Below, piece by piece: positions 24,583 through 33,900 of a stretch of DNA of 64,000 bases. Position 1 is the stretch's first letter. Each line of letters starts with the position of its first letter. Origin of the DNA: an uncultured Bacteroidales bacterium (GTDB lineage: Bacteria; Bacteroidota; Bacteroidia; Bacteroidales; Paludibacteraceae); contig CACXYM010000001.1 of NCBI GenBank assembly GCA_902771935.1, forward strand, positions 1 to 64,000, written 5' to 3'. The position numbers and the translations under genes are program-made. Below the pieces are notes generated by a model. It did no database searches. It was given only the letters and a program-made list of their open reading frames with translations, and had not been told where the DNA came from.

Positions 24583-25569
24583 ATGGAGAACAAAACTGTA
24601 TCGCGAATAGCGATCGCTTTTCTGTGCGTAGTAGGGTTGGCTCTACTTGTGTTTATAGGATTTATAGTGATTATTGTTATCGCCTGCGGACAGTACAAGC
24701 CGCCGGTAGCACAAGATGACTATGAGATGCCGGCGTTGTGCCTGACGCAAGCCGACCCGACGATATGTGCGACACTGCCGCCGAGACTGCCTATCGGCAG
24801 CTATTGGACAGACGGCGCGATATGCTACGAAGTGACACGCTCCGGTTTGACGGTACAAATGGAAGGCTATTCCATGCACGAAGGCGGTATGAGCTGCACG
24901 ATGGATGTGGTAAACGACAACAGGATGTTCCAAGTGATGGGCGAGGATGGCGCTTTTGCCACAGAAGGCAGTCTGGTGACCCATCATCGTCTGGTTCGCG
25001 AAGATGAGAGCGAGACAGAGTTGCTGGTGGCATGGTCAGACACTACCCTAACCGACCCGATTGGCGTATTGGAGCGCTTTGACGGCAATCTGGAGGCGTA
25101 TGCGGAAAGAGCTTATTGCCGCGCGTTGGCAGGACTATATACGGACGAAAAAGACTCCACGACGCAGTGGCTGTTCACCACGGACGGACGTATCCGAGAC
25201 GAAAAAGGCGTACAACCGATGCCGTATAAGATAGAGCGCGCGTACCATGCCCTGACGAATATCATCGCCTACCCGTTCCTGAACCCGAAGCGCATAGGCT
25301 TTGTGCTCACCAAAGAGGGTCTGCGTTACTGCGGCGCGACATGGAATGAGGAAGAAGAATACTGGGAACTCGATTGCACCGAGTCAGGAGCAATGCTGCG
25401 CGAAGAAGGCTCCGAGTGGTTAGGCACACAGCTGTTCTGTCTGCCGATGCAAGTGCTGATGGAAGATGAATATACGCAGGAGCTGATGAAAGAGGCGTTT
25501 GCGTCTAACGACCTATTCACGCTGCTGAACGGCTATCTGATGCACTACTACCTCTACGGCAGCAAGTGA
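24583..25569 (+). CDS. Membrane-anchored protein of unknown function
   Basis: A 328-aa protein that I do not recognise. It starts with a long hydrophobic segment (residues 9-34) ending IVIACGQYK, which could be an uncleaved anchor or a weak lipobox (VIAC). The exported part includes LPIGSYWTDGAICYEVTRSG, a Cys-containing strand region, ERAYCRALAGLYTDEKDSTT, and an acidic C-terminal part (WNEEEEYWELDCTESG). No catalytic motif is evident. It follows the rubredoxin-like gene by 16 nt and meets the next gene tail to tail, 1 nt apart. Confidence 0.7.
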   Translation: MENKTVSRIAIAFLCVVGLALLVFIGFIVIIVIACGQYKPPVAQDDYEMPALCLTQADPTICATLPPRLPIGSYWTDGAICYEVTRSGLTVQMEGYSMHEGGMSCTMDVVNDNRMFQVMGEDGAFATEGSLVTHHRLVREDESETELLVAWSDTTLTDPIGVLERFDGNLEAYAERAYCRALAGLYTDEKDSTTQWLFTTDGRIRDEKGVQPMPYKIERAYHALTNIIAYPFLNPKRIGFVLTKEGLRYCGATWNEEEEYWELDCTESGAMLREEGSEWLGTQLFCLPMQVLMEDEYTQELMKEAFASNDLFTLLNGYLMHYYLYGSK

Positions 25570-25570
25570 T

Positions 25571-26218
25571 TTATTTCTTATTGTACGACTCGCACGCCAA
25601 TTGATTGGAGTAAGTCGTCAGATCCCAATAGCAAGCCAATTCGGTGCTCTGCGCTTGAGCTGCGCTTAACTGCAGCTTGACATCCGAAGCGATGTCGTAC
25701 TCATTACCCCACATATAGCGGGTTTCTGTTTTGGTGTTGTACTTCTTATAAACGAGCCAGCAAGCCGTATCTCCTTTGATATTGTACTTGCTCAGGTCAA
25801 TCTGCGCAGCATCATCGAAGACAGGGGTTTTCATGTCTTTGAGCTTGGTCCAACGGACCGTACCATCTACAACGAAATGGTTATCGTCCACGAGGTCAAT
25901 CTCCACCTGCGTCTTGTTATACGTCAGTTTCTTGTCCTTGTAGGTGTAATCAAAAGTGGTATTCTCAGCCTGCCTTGTTTCGTCTATCAAGCCAAAGATA
26001 GCGCCGTTCTCGTACTTACCTTTCACCAACTGTTGATTCAAATGACTGCTGTAAAAAGTCCAAACGACGAACTCGCTCTTGGTACCGCTGACGATTGGGG
26101 TCGTTTGGTCATCATACCTCGCCCAAGTACCCTGCAAATAGTAGGATTCATCAATTTTATTACACGCTACGGAACTGAAAGCTATCAGGGCTAACACGAT
26201 ATAGAAAAACTGCTTCAT
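25571..26218 (-). CDS. Lipoprotein of unknown function
   Basis: A 215-aa lipoprotein from the ATG at 26218 (MKQFFYIVLALIAFSSVAC, lipobox SVAC). The mature part looks like a small beta-barrel of the lipocalin-like kind seen in many Bacteroidetes lipoproteins (QGTWARYDD near the start; WTFYSSHLNQQLVKGKYENG; FTYDY-like strands), followed by a Lys/Tyr-rich tail. Function unknown. It has its own promoter (26256-26286) and is a single-gene unit, divergent from hppA. Confidence 0.75.
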   Translation of the reverse strand: MKQFFYIVLALIAFSSVACNKIDESYYLQGTWARYDDQTTPIVSGTKSEFVVWTFYSSHLNQQLVKGKYENGAIFGLIDETRQAENTTFDYTYKDKKLTYNKTQVEIDLVDDNHFVVDGTVRWTKLKDMKTPVFDDAAQIDLSKYNIKGDTACWLVYKKYNTKTETRYMWGNEYDIASDVKLQLSAAQAQSTELACYWDLTTYSNQLACESYNKK

Positions 26219-26255
26219 AATGGTCAATATAATTGGTTTTTATTATTCCACGCTG

Positions 26256-26286
26256 CAAAGATACAGCAATTTTTCAACGTGTGCAA
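26256..26286 (-). promoter_or_regulatory. Promoter for the 25571-26218 lipoprotein
   Basis: On the minus strand, TTG (plus 26284-26286), 20 nt, TATCTTTG (plus 26256-26263). Confidence 0.75.
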
Positions 26287-26324
26287 GAAAAAAAGCCACT
26301 TTTTTAACAAAACCTTCATTTTTA

Positions 26325-26356
26325 TTTGCATACATGCAAAAAATATAGTAATTTTG
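26325..26356 (+). promoter_or_regulatory. hppA promoter
   Basis: TTTG at 26325-26328 (start of TTTGCATACATGCAAA), 20 nt, TAATTTTG at 26349-26356. A leader of roughly 65 nt follows. Confidence 0.85.
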
Positions 26357-26427
26357 CAGTCGGTTTTGATGTGAAGTAAAAAAAACGATATAATTAACCT
26401 TATTTACAAACCAAAACAAACACACTT

Positions 26428-28650
26428 ATGGAAGATTTAACAATCTTAATGTATGTCGTATTAGCGGCATCCGTGTTAGCATTAGGTTTCGCATTCTATT
26501 TCTACCGCAGCATGCTTGGTAAGGATGAAGGCACAGACCTGATGAAAAAAATCGCAGCCCATGTTCGTCAAGGCGCGATGGCGTATCTGAAACAGCAGTA
26601 CAAGGTAGTAACGATTGTATTCGTGATCTTGGCTGCTATTTTTGGTATTATGGCTTATTTCAAGCTCCAAAACGGCGTTGTATGGTTCGCATTTCTGACC
26701 GGTGGTTTCTTCTCCGGTTTGGCAGGATTCTTTGGCATGAAGACTGCGACGTACGCTTCTGCTCGTACAGCTAATGCTGCGCGCCAATCGCTTAACGCAG
26801 GCTTGCAGGTGGCTTTCCGTTCAGGCGCTGTTATGGGTCTGGTAGTAGTAGGTCTCGCGTTGTTAGACGTAGCCGGTTGGTTCCTCGTACTGCAAAAGAC
26901 AGGCCTGCTGGCGATGGTAGGTGCTGACGGCGATCTGATTACTATCACAACAACGATGCTTACCTTCGGTATGGGTGCATCCACACAAGCACTTTTCGCC
27001 CGTGTGGGTGGTGGTATCTACACGAAAGCCGCTGACGTAGGCGCTGACCTCGTCGGTAAAACCGAGTACAACATCCCGGAAGATGACCCGCGTAACCCTG
27101 CCACTATCGCCGATAACGTAGGTGATAACGTTGGTGACGTTGCCGGTATGGGTGCAGACTTGTACGAGAGCTACGCAGGTTCTATCCTCGCTACGATGGC
27201 TCTTGGTGCTTCCGCTTTTGCCACTTCCGCCGTTGAAGGCATGCAAATGAAAGCCGTTCTTGCTCCGTCACTTATCGCAGCTTGCGGCGTGCTGCTGTCT
27301 CTTATCGGTATCTTTATGGTGAAGACCAAAGAAGGTGCAGGCATGAAAGAGTTGCTCCGCGCGCTATCTATCGGAACAAACACCGCTGCTTTCCTTATCG
27401 CCGGTGTTACTTTCGGTATCTTCTACTGGCTGCTCGGCGATAACCCGGACGCTCCTAACCAATGGTGGCAAGTAAGCTTGTCCGTTGTTGTTGGTCTACT
27501 CGCGGGAGTGATTATCGGTAAGTCCACCGAATACTACACATCGCAATCCTATAAACCGACTCAGAAAGTGAGTGAGAGTTCGCAAACAGGCCCTGCCACC
27601 GTTATCATCAGCGGTCTGGGACTGGGTATGCTGTCCACCGCTATTCCGGTTATTACCGTAGGTGTAGCTATCGTATTGGCTTATCTCTGCGCTAACGGTT
27701 TCGCTATTGAGTTCAGCGCAGCTAACCTGAGTATGGGTCTGTATGGTATCGGTATCGCCGCTGTCGGAATGCTCTCTACACTGGGTATCACGCTGGCAAC
27801 AGATGCTTATGGTCCTATCGCCGATAACGCAGGCGGTAATGCGGAGATGAGTGGTCTGCCTGCAGAAGTACGTCAACGCACAGACGCTCTTGATGCACTG
27901 GGTAACACCACCGCCGCAACTGGTAAGGGTTTCGCTATCGGTTCTGCCGCATTGACAGCACTGGCTCTGTTGGCATCCTATGTGGAGGAGATTAAGATTG
28001 CGCTTATCCGTACCGGCGAAGCACTGCCGAACGGTGTTGAAGCAGCCAAAGCTACGCTTGTTGACTTCATGGACGCATATAACGTGAACCTGATGAACCC
28101 GATTGTGCTGGTAGGTATCTTCATCGGCTCGATGATGGCCTTCCTGTTCTGCGGTCTGACAATGAACGCCGTAGGTCGTGCAGCACAAAAGATGGTGGAG
28201 GAAGTGCGCCGTCAGTTCAAGACTATCAAGGGTATCCTTGAAGGCAAAGCTGATCCGGATTACGCACGCTGCGTAGAGATTTCAACCAAGGGCGCACAAC
28301 AAGAGATGTTGCTTCCGTCTATCCTCGCTATTATCGTTCCTATCTGCACGGGTCTCGTACTCGGCGTAGCAGGTGTGCTTGGTCTGCTTATCGGCGGTCT
28401 GGCTACCGGCTTCGTACTGGCTGTGTTCATGGCAAATGCCGGTGGCGCTTGGGACAATGCGAAGAAATATGTTGAGGAAGGCCACTTCGGCGGCAAGGGC
28501 AGCGACTGCCACAAAGCTACCGTTGTAGGTGACACCGTAGGTGATCCGTTCAAAGATACATCCGGTCCATCACTCAACATCCTTATCAAGCTCATGTCGA
28601 TGGTAAGTATTGTAATGGCCGGTTTGACCGTTACTTATCACCTGCTTTAA
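26428..28650 (+). CDS. hppA: Membrane-bound ion-translocating pyrophosphatase
   Basis: Hydrolyses pyrophosphate and pumps H+ and/or Na+ across the inner membrane. The 740-aa protein has about 16 helices and the hallmark motifs: DVGADLVGKTEYNIPEDD followed by NPATIADNVGDNVGDVAG; YGPIADNAGGNAEMSGLP; GNTTAATGKGFAIGSAALTA; and VGDTVGDPFKDTSGPSLNIL at the C-terminus. Ala in GNTTAATGKG, where K+-independent enzymes have Lys, marks it as K+-dependent. K+-dependent enzymes pump Na+, H+ or both (a Bacteroides vulgatus enzyme is known to pump both), so the ion cannot be fixed here. It leads an operon with psuK and psuG, starting 3 nt after its stop. Confidence 0.96.
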   Translation: MEDLTILMYVVLAASVLALGFAFYFYRSMLGKDEGTDLMKKIAAHVRQGAMAYLKQQYKVVTIVFVILAAIFGIMAYFKLQNGVVWFAFLTGGFFSGLAGFFGMKTATYASARTANAARQSLNAGLQVAFRSGAVMGLVVVGLALLDVAGWFLVLQKTGLLAMVGADGDLITITTTMLTFGMGASTQALFARVGGGIYTKAADVGADLVGKTEYNIPEDDPRNPATIADNVGDNVGDVAGMGADLYESYAGSILATMALGASAFATSAVEGMQMKAVLAPSLIAACGVLLSLIGIFMVKTKEGAGMKELLRALSIGTNTAAFLIAGVTFGIFYWLLGDNPDAPNQWWQVSLSVVVGLLAGVIIGKSTEYYTSQSYKPTQKVSESSQTGPATVIISGLGLGMLSTAIPVITVGVAIVLAYLCANGFAIEFSAANLSMGLYGIGIAAVGMLSTLGITLATDAYGPIADNAGGNAEMSGLPAEVRQRTDALDALGNTTAATGKGFAIGSAALTALALLASYVEEIKIALIRTGEALPNGVEAAKATLVDFMDAYNVNLMNPIVLVGIFIGSMMAFLFCGLTMNAVGRAAQKMVEEVRRQFKTIKGILEGKADPDYARCVEISTKGAQQEMLLPSILAIIVPICTGLVLGVAGVLGLLIGGLATGFVLAVFMANAGGAWDNAKKYVEEGHFGGKGSDCHKATVVGDTVGDPFKDTSGPSLNILIKLMSMVSIVMAGLTVTYHLL

Positions 28651-28653
28651 GCT

Positions 28654-29646
28654 ATGGTAACCGTTATTGGCGCTACCAATATTGATATCATTGCCGCTAC
28701 TTCGTCGGCGTTCGTAGCTCATGACTCCAACCCATCGCATATTACGATGGGTATTGGAGGCGTGGGAAAAAACTATGCGCATAACCTGGTACTACTGGGA
28801 GAGCACATACAATTTATCAGTCTCTTCGGAGACGATTACCTTGGTGACGTAGCCCGCAAAGAGTGCAAACGACTCGGTTTCGATTTGCACCTGAGCGGCA
28901 CGCCCAAAGGCTCCCGCAGTTCTATGTTCCTATGCATCAATAACACGCAAGGACAGATGCAAGCAGGTGCTGCCGATGTGGAGATAATCGAGCAATTCCT
29001 TACACCCGATTATCTTGAACCGCGCTTGGAGCAAATAAACAAATCGCAACTGGTTCTCTTCGACGCCAACCTGCCGGTTGAAACGATGGTATGGCTGTTG
29101 GAGAACTGCACAGCTCCAATGATGGCAGATACCGTTTCACGCAAGAAAGCATCCCGCATAACCGATGCCCTTGCGCAAGCGCAAAACCCGCATCTGCACA
29201 CACTCAAACTCAATCGCATCGAGGCACAGTATATCCTCGGCGAAGAGTTGGGCAAAGACTTACCTAAACTATGCAAAACCATTCACGAGTTAGGCGTAAG
29301 TAATATCTACATCACCCTTGGCAGCGAGGGTGTATTCTGCTCAGGCACACCATTCCAGTTGGAACTGGTTAAGCCGTCGCAGGTAAAATTCCCTCCTATT
29401 CCACCCAAACAGATTGTTGACACCAACGGTGCAGGCGATGCCTTTCTTTCCGGCGTTGCTTACGCGTTCCTGCAAGGAGTGGACTTCCCCATCACGGCTA
29501 AATACGGCTTACAAGCATCCCGCGCCACGATTGAAGTGCCGTCCGTGGTGAATCCTAACCTAAAAGATGAATTAGGCACTTTCTACAACCCTACGAAAAT
29601 AATTACTACCTCAGATAATGAACAACTACCTATCACTATCGCCTGA
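28654..29646 (+). CDS. psuK: PfkB-family kinase, probable pseudouridine kinase
   Basis: Would phosphorylate pseudouridine to pseudouridine 5'-phosphate, the substrate of the next gene. The 330-aa protein is a ribokinase-fold (PfkB) kinase: the N-terminal VTVIGATNIDI, the sugar-site MGIGGVGKNYAHNLVLLG, and the signature DTNGAGDAFLSGVAYA with the catalytic Asp. Assignment to pseudouridine rests on the overlap (29 nt) with psuG. It starts 3 nt after hppA. Confidence 0.88.
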   Translation: MVTVIGATNIDIIAATSSAFVAHDSNPSHITMGIGGVGKNYAHNLVLLGEHIQFISLFGDDYLGDVARKECKRLGFDLHLSGTPKGSRSSMFLCINNTQGQMQAGAADVEIIEQFLTPDYLEPRLEQINKSQLVLFDANLPVETMVWLLENCTAPMMADTVSRKKASRITDALAQAQNPHLHTLKLNRIEAQYILGEELGKDLPKLCKTIHELGVSNIYITLGSEGVFCSGTPFQLELVKPSQVKFPPIPPKQIVDTNGAGDAFLSGVAYAFLQGVDFPITAKYGLQASRATIEVPSVVNPNLKDELGTFYNPTKIITTSDNEQLPITIA

Positions 29647-30529
29647 AGTTAAACAGGCACTCGAACAAGGCAAACCCGTCGTAGCACTTGAGTCCACGAT
29701 TATTTCTCACGGAATGCCTTATCCACAAAACGTAGAAACCGCATTGCGCGTTGAGCAGACTATCCGCGAGAACGGCGCTGTACCTGCTACTATCGCTATC
29801 ATAGGCGGCAAACTGAAAGCCGGTTGTACTCCGGAAGAGATTGAATACCTTGGTAAGAAAGGTCAAGCCATCACGAAAGCCTCTCGTCGCGATTTACCGG
29901 TGCTGATTGCTCGCGGCGAAGATGGCGCAACGACAGTTACAACCACTATGATTATCGCTGCGATGGCAGGCATCAAGGTTTTCGCTACCGGAGGCATTGG
30001 CGGCGTACACCGCGGCGCAGAGAAGACGATGGATATATCTGCCGACCTGGAAGAACTGGCGCAGACACCGGTTATGGTCATATGCGCGGGCGCGAAATCC
30101 ATATTAGACTTAGGTCTGACGCTCGAATACCTCGAGACCAAAGGTGTGCCGGTAATCGGTTATGGCACAGAAGAGCTGCCTGCTTTCTACACGCGTCACA
30201 GCGGATTCAAAGTAGATTATCGCATCGACACTCCGGAAGAATTAGCCGCAGCCTTCAAAGCGAAAATAGACATGGGACTCAAAGGCGGCATGCTCGTCAC
30301 GAACCCTATTCCGGAAGAATACTCGATGCCGGCTGACGTAATCAACAAAGCTATTGACACGGCTATCGCAGAGTCTGTAAAAGCAGGTATTCACGGCAAA
30401 GAGACTACGCCGTTCCTGTTGGCGAAAGTGAAAGAACTCACCGGTGGTGACAGCCTTGTGTCGAATATCCAGCTCGTCCTCAATAACGCCCGCCTCGCCG
30501 CAAAAACCGCCTCCGCCCTAGCGAAGTAA
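29618..30529 (+). CDS. psuG: Pseudouridine-5'-phosphate glycosidase
   Basis: Splits pseudouridine 5'-phosphate into uracil and ribose 5-phosphate, completing pseudouridine salvage with psuK. The 303-aa protein has the family landmarks VVALESTIISHGMPYPQN, IGGKLKAGCTPEE, SRRDLPVLIARGEDGATTV, FATGGIGGVHRGAE, VICAGAKSILDLGLTLEYLE, GYGTEELPAFYTRHSG and TNPIPEE. It overlaps psuK by 29 nt. The likely terminator (30582-30614) lies beyond the left inverted repeat of the 5.1-kb block. Confidence 0.96.
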   Translation: MNNYLSLSPEVKQALEQGKPVVALESTIISHGMPYPQNVETALRVEQTIRENGAVPATIAIIGGKLKAGCTPEEIEYLGKKGQAITKASRRDLPVLIARGEDGATTVTTTMIIAAMAGIKVFATGGIGGVHRGAEKTMDISADLEELAQTPVMVICAGAKSILDLGLTLEYLETKGVPVIGYGTEELPAFYTRHSGFKVDYRIDTPEELAAAFKAKIDMGLKGGMLVTNPIPEEYSMPADVINKAIDTAIAESVKAGIHGKETTPFLLAKVKELTGGDSLVSNIQLVLNNARLAAKTASALAK

Positions 30530-30546
30530 CGTGCAGCGTGAACGTA

Positions 30547-30572
30547 CGTCAGACCTTAGACGTTAAATGGGG
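30547..30572. repeat. Left 26-bp inverted repeat of the 5.1-kb block
   Basis: Starts CGTCAGACCTTAGACGTTAA and ends ATGGGG. After the first C it reads as three degenerate heptamers (GTCAGAC, CTTAGAC, GTTAAAT). It lies 17 nt after the psuG stop codon. Confidence 0.9.
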
Positions 30573-30581
30573 AAAGATCAT

Positions 30582-30614
30582 AGATACAGACCGGCATGGC
30601 CTGTATCTTTTTTT
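30582..30614 (+). terminator. Terminator for psuG transcript, inside the block
   Basis: Stem AGATACAG (30582-30589) with CTGTATCT (30601-30608), extended by CC/GG, then seven T's. The sequence GATACAGGC recurs inverted near 30715, giving a larger alternative fold. Confidence 0.7.
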
Positions 30615-30760
30615 GCAATATGGTACAAGAAAATTAATAAAATAAATACAGGCTATACATATACAGCATGTATCTTTTTTATTGGATCAGATGAAAAAAA
30701 GAGAAAGAAAAAGATACAGGCTAAGACGTATATTGGTAAGTAGTAAGGAGATACGGGTAT

Positions 30761-30796
30761 AGCTTGTTCCCTTTTGTGAGTAAAAAGGAACAAGCT
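30761..30796. repeat. Hairpin-forming inverted repeat
   Basis: AGCTTGTTCC (30761-30770) pairs perfectly with GGAACAAGCT (30787-30796); the stem extends inward through CTTTT/AAAAA with one mismatch. Role unknown; it lies beyond the 3' end of the BspA-like gene. Confidence 0.75.
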
Positions 30797-30823
30797 ACGA
30801 CACGGAAAGTTTCAAAAAGTTGG

Positions 30824-30912
30824 ATGATACTTTGATACTTTTGATACTTTCGTAAAAGGTGTAACTGCGCGATTTATAAATCAGTTACGCACGAAAGTAT
30901 CAAAGTATCATG
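30824..30912 (-). terminator. Long hairpin 3' of the BspA-like gene, built from GATACTTT repeats
   Basis: TGATACTTTCGT (30842-30853) pairs with ACGAAAGTATCA (30891-30902); inside, GTAACTG pairs with CAGTTAC; outside, further GATACTTT copies extend the stem. The left arm has three GATACTTT copies, the right arm two. It begins 8 nt past the BspA stop codon, so it probably ends or protects that transcript. Confidence 0.6.
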
Positions 30913-30919
30913 AAATAGT

Positions 30920-33900
30920 TTACTTTACTTCCTGCCCTTGGACAGTGTAAGTCTTTCCGTCGCGGAGGATGAAGAGTTGACCGTCGCGGATGAACTTGGT
31001 GACTGTTGGCGCTTGCTCAACACTAGTTTGGTCAAGAGCAGTGGAGATAGGCACTTCCGGCTGACCACCAGGAGTTACTTCACCCTGATAACCGGTAGTA
31101 GCAAACTCGCCGCTATAAGCCTGGATCTCATTGTCATCCTCGTCTGCGACTGCCAAACGATAAGCGTACTTGCTAGCAGTATTCAGACCGGTAACGGTGA
31201 AGGTCATACCTGCGACGGACAAGGTTGCAGCCGGTGCGTGCGGTGCTTCGTCATGAGACGGCGCAAAGGCAATGCCTATCAACTGACCGTTACTATTAAA
31301 GACCAAAGTACAGAATACTACTCCATCCTTTGTAATCTGCAAGGTATATGAAGTGGCATTATTTTCGGTCGGCCAAGTGATAGAGGCAGAATTGTCGGAA
31401 GGTTCGACGGTTACAACTTTATCGTCCGTAGTGGTTGTTGAAGCACCTTTGACTTGCACATCAAATTCTCCCCAATAAACATCGCGTTTATACGCACGTT
31501 CGCGGTCTTCCGGCACGTAAAGATAGATGTACTGCTTATTGCCGACATTAGCAAAAGTGGTTGCATTGATTGCAGGTACGTCTTGTGCATAGCAAGTTAT
31601 ATCGTCGAAGTTCTTGCACTCTGCAAAAGCGTAGTCGCCAATTGTTAATAATTGAGCGCCGAGCACTAAATGATTGATCGTTGATTTACCATAGAATGCT
31701 CTTTCACCGATAGCTGTAACTTCGTTGCCGATAATAAGTGTTTTCATTTGAGTTGGTGCTTCTACTCCGAAGTTATAATTGGCTGTCAATGCACCTTTAC
31801 CGCTAATGGTTAGCGTACCATCTTCCGTGAATGACCATTGTAGACGATTATCCGCACCGCAGGTGCCACTTTTATCCACAGCATAATAAGCTATCAGTGT
31901 TGTATCCTGCGTTAGCGTGATGGTACGTGGATTATCGGTATTGCCGTCAGACCATTTATCAAAATGGTAGCCATAATTACCGGTAGCTGATATTTGTTTC
32001 TGCTCAAGATACTCAAATGTACCACTACCAGATACAGAACCTTGTTCCGGATCCGCAGATTGCAACGTAATGGTGTAACTATTCTTCGCGAAAGAAGCTG
32101 TCAATATGGTATCTTGAGTCAACGTTAGTGTTCGTGGATTTGCAGTGTTGCCGTCAGACCATTTTGCAAAATGGTAGCCATAATTCGGGATAACGGTGTA
32201 GGTATGTTGCGTCTTATAATCAAATTTGCCAGTTTTGCCTTCTATTCTACCATATGCTTTATCACAATTGACAGAGATAGAATATTGGTTAGGAGCGAAG
32301 TTAGCAACAAAAGCCGTATCCTGCGTAATGATAATCATACGTGGATTATCGGTGTTGCCGTCATTCCATTGCACGAAATGATAACCATAGTTGGGCGTAG
32401 CGGAGATAGTAGTCGTTGCTCCCTTCTCATACGACCCTGCACCGAATACTTCACCGGACTCTGGAATATTAACAGATAGTTGTAATGCCAGTCCCAATGG
32501 TCTTACATCATATAATCCCCATGCGTCGTGCATTAGATAGTTGTTTAAATATGCCGCTGGCACATAAACGACGGTGTTGTATGATAAACCGTAGAGTGCA
32601 TTTGTATTTACAGTTGGCGGACGCTGGCTATAGCAAAAAATGGTGTCGATAGCAGAACAGTTATAAAAAGCCTTTTGCTCTAACACTTTCACTCCCGTTC
32701 CGAATGTTACCTTTTTGAGATTAATAAAGTTAGCAAATGCATTTTCTCCTATTTGGGTTATCTCATCTTCGATAGTAAGTGATTTGATGAATGTACCATA
32801 CGTATAGTTCTTTGAAAGCGCACCACTACCTGAAATATTCAGGGATAAAGATGTAGTATCTAAAGTCCACGTAAGAGCATTATTTTGACCGCAGCTGCCG
32901 GTAAGCAAATAATCGAAGATGGCTTCCATAGTAGTGTCTTGCGTCAATACTATTGTACGCGGATTGTTGGTATTGCCATCGCTCCATTGGGTGAAATGAT
33001 AGCCATTATAGGCGGCAACAGTCAGCGTGACTTCATCTAAATATTCCGCTGAACTATTGCCGAATATAGAACCATGCTCTGCATTCTTGGTAATGGAATA
33101 TACATTCTTCGCAAAAGTAGCGGTAAAGGTTTTGTCTTCGGTAACAGAAACTATGCGAGGATTAGAAGTGTTGTTATCATTCCAACGTACGAAATGGTAA
33201 CCATAATTTGGAATAGCAGAAATCTCTATTTCGTCCAAATACAAAGCCGCAGTATCACCCGCCGTTGTTCCCCATTCAGGGTTAGCAGAAACGGTAGAAA
33301 TAGTATAAGTATTCTTTGCTAACTCTGCAGTAAAGGTGGTGTCTTGTGTCAATACTATTGTACGCGGATTGTTGGTGTTACCATCAGACCATTGTGTAAA
33401 ATGGTAGCCGTAGTTCGTGACTACCGTTAGGGTATAATAATATGGCCGCTCATTGCAAATCGTATATTTTTCCTTACTAGACACCTGGATACTTCCATTT
33501 TCTGCTAGAGTGGAAATTTTGTACGATAATGGAGCATATTTAATTCGAGAGCCATAATCTGGCCATGCCGTTTTATAAGTTTCTAATGTACCACAAGGAA
33601 CATATATTGCAGCTGGACAATCTTCAAAAACTCTGATACCCAATGTCGGCGGTGTTTCTGCCTCAATCGTTACAGAGGTCAAACCGCTGCAATCATAGAA
33701 AGTCCAATCTCCAATGCTTGTGACGCTATTGCCAATAGTCACAGAGGTCAAACTCCAGCAATAATAGAAAGCACTATTTCCAATGCTGGTGACGCTATTG
33801 GGAATGGCTATAGAAGTCAAACCGGTGCAAGCTTCGAAAGCCTCTTTTCCAATACTTGTGACACTATTGGGAATAGTTACAGAGGTCAAATTGTAGCAAT

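Noticed and set aside
27496..28188. A 230-aa minus-strand open frame opposite hppA
   Set aside because: Cys/His/Gln-rich shadow of a strongly conserved gene; no promoter, no ribosome-binding site and no recognisable domain.
30547..30572. Integron attC site at the ends of the 5.1-kb block
   Set aside because: GTTAAAT and ATTTAAC fit the degenerate core GTTRRRY/RYYYAAC, but each end has only one half, no second core lies at attC distance, and no integrase is present. Kept only as a remark.
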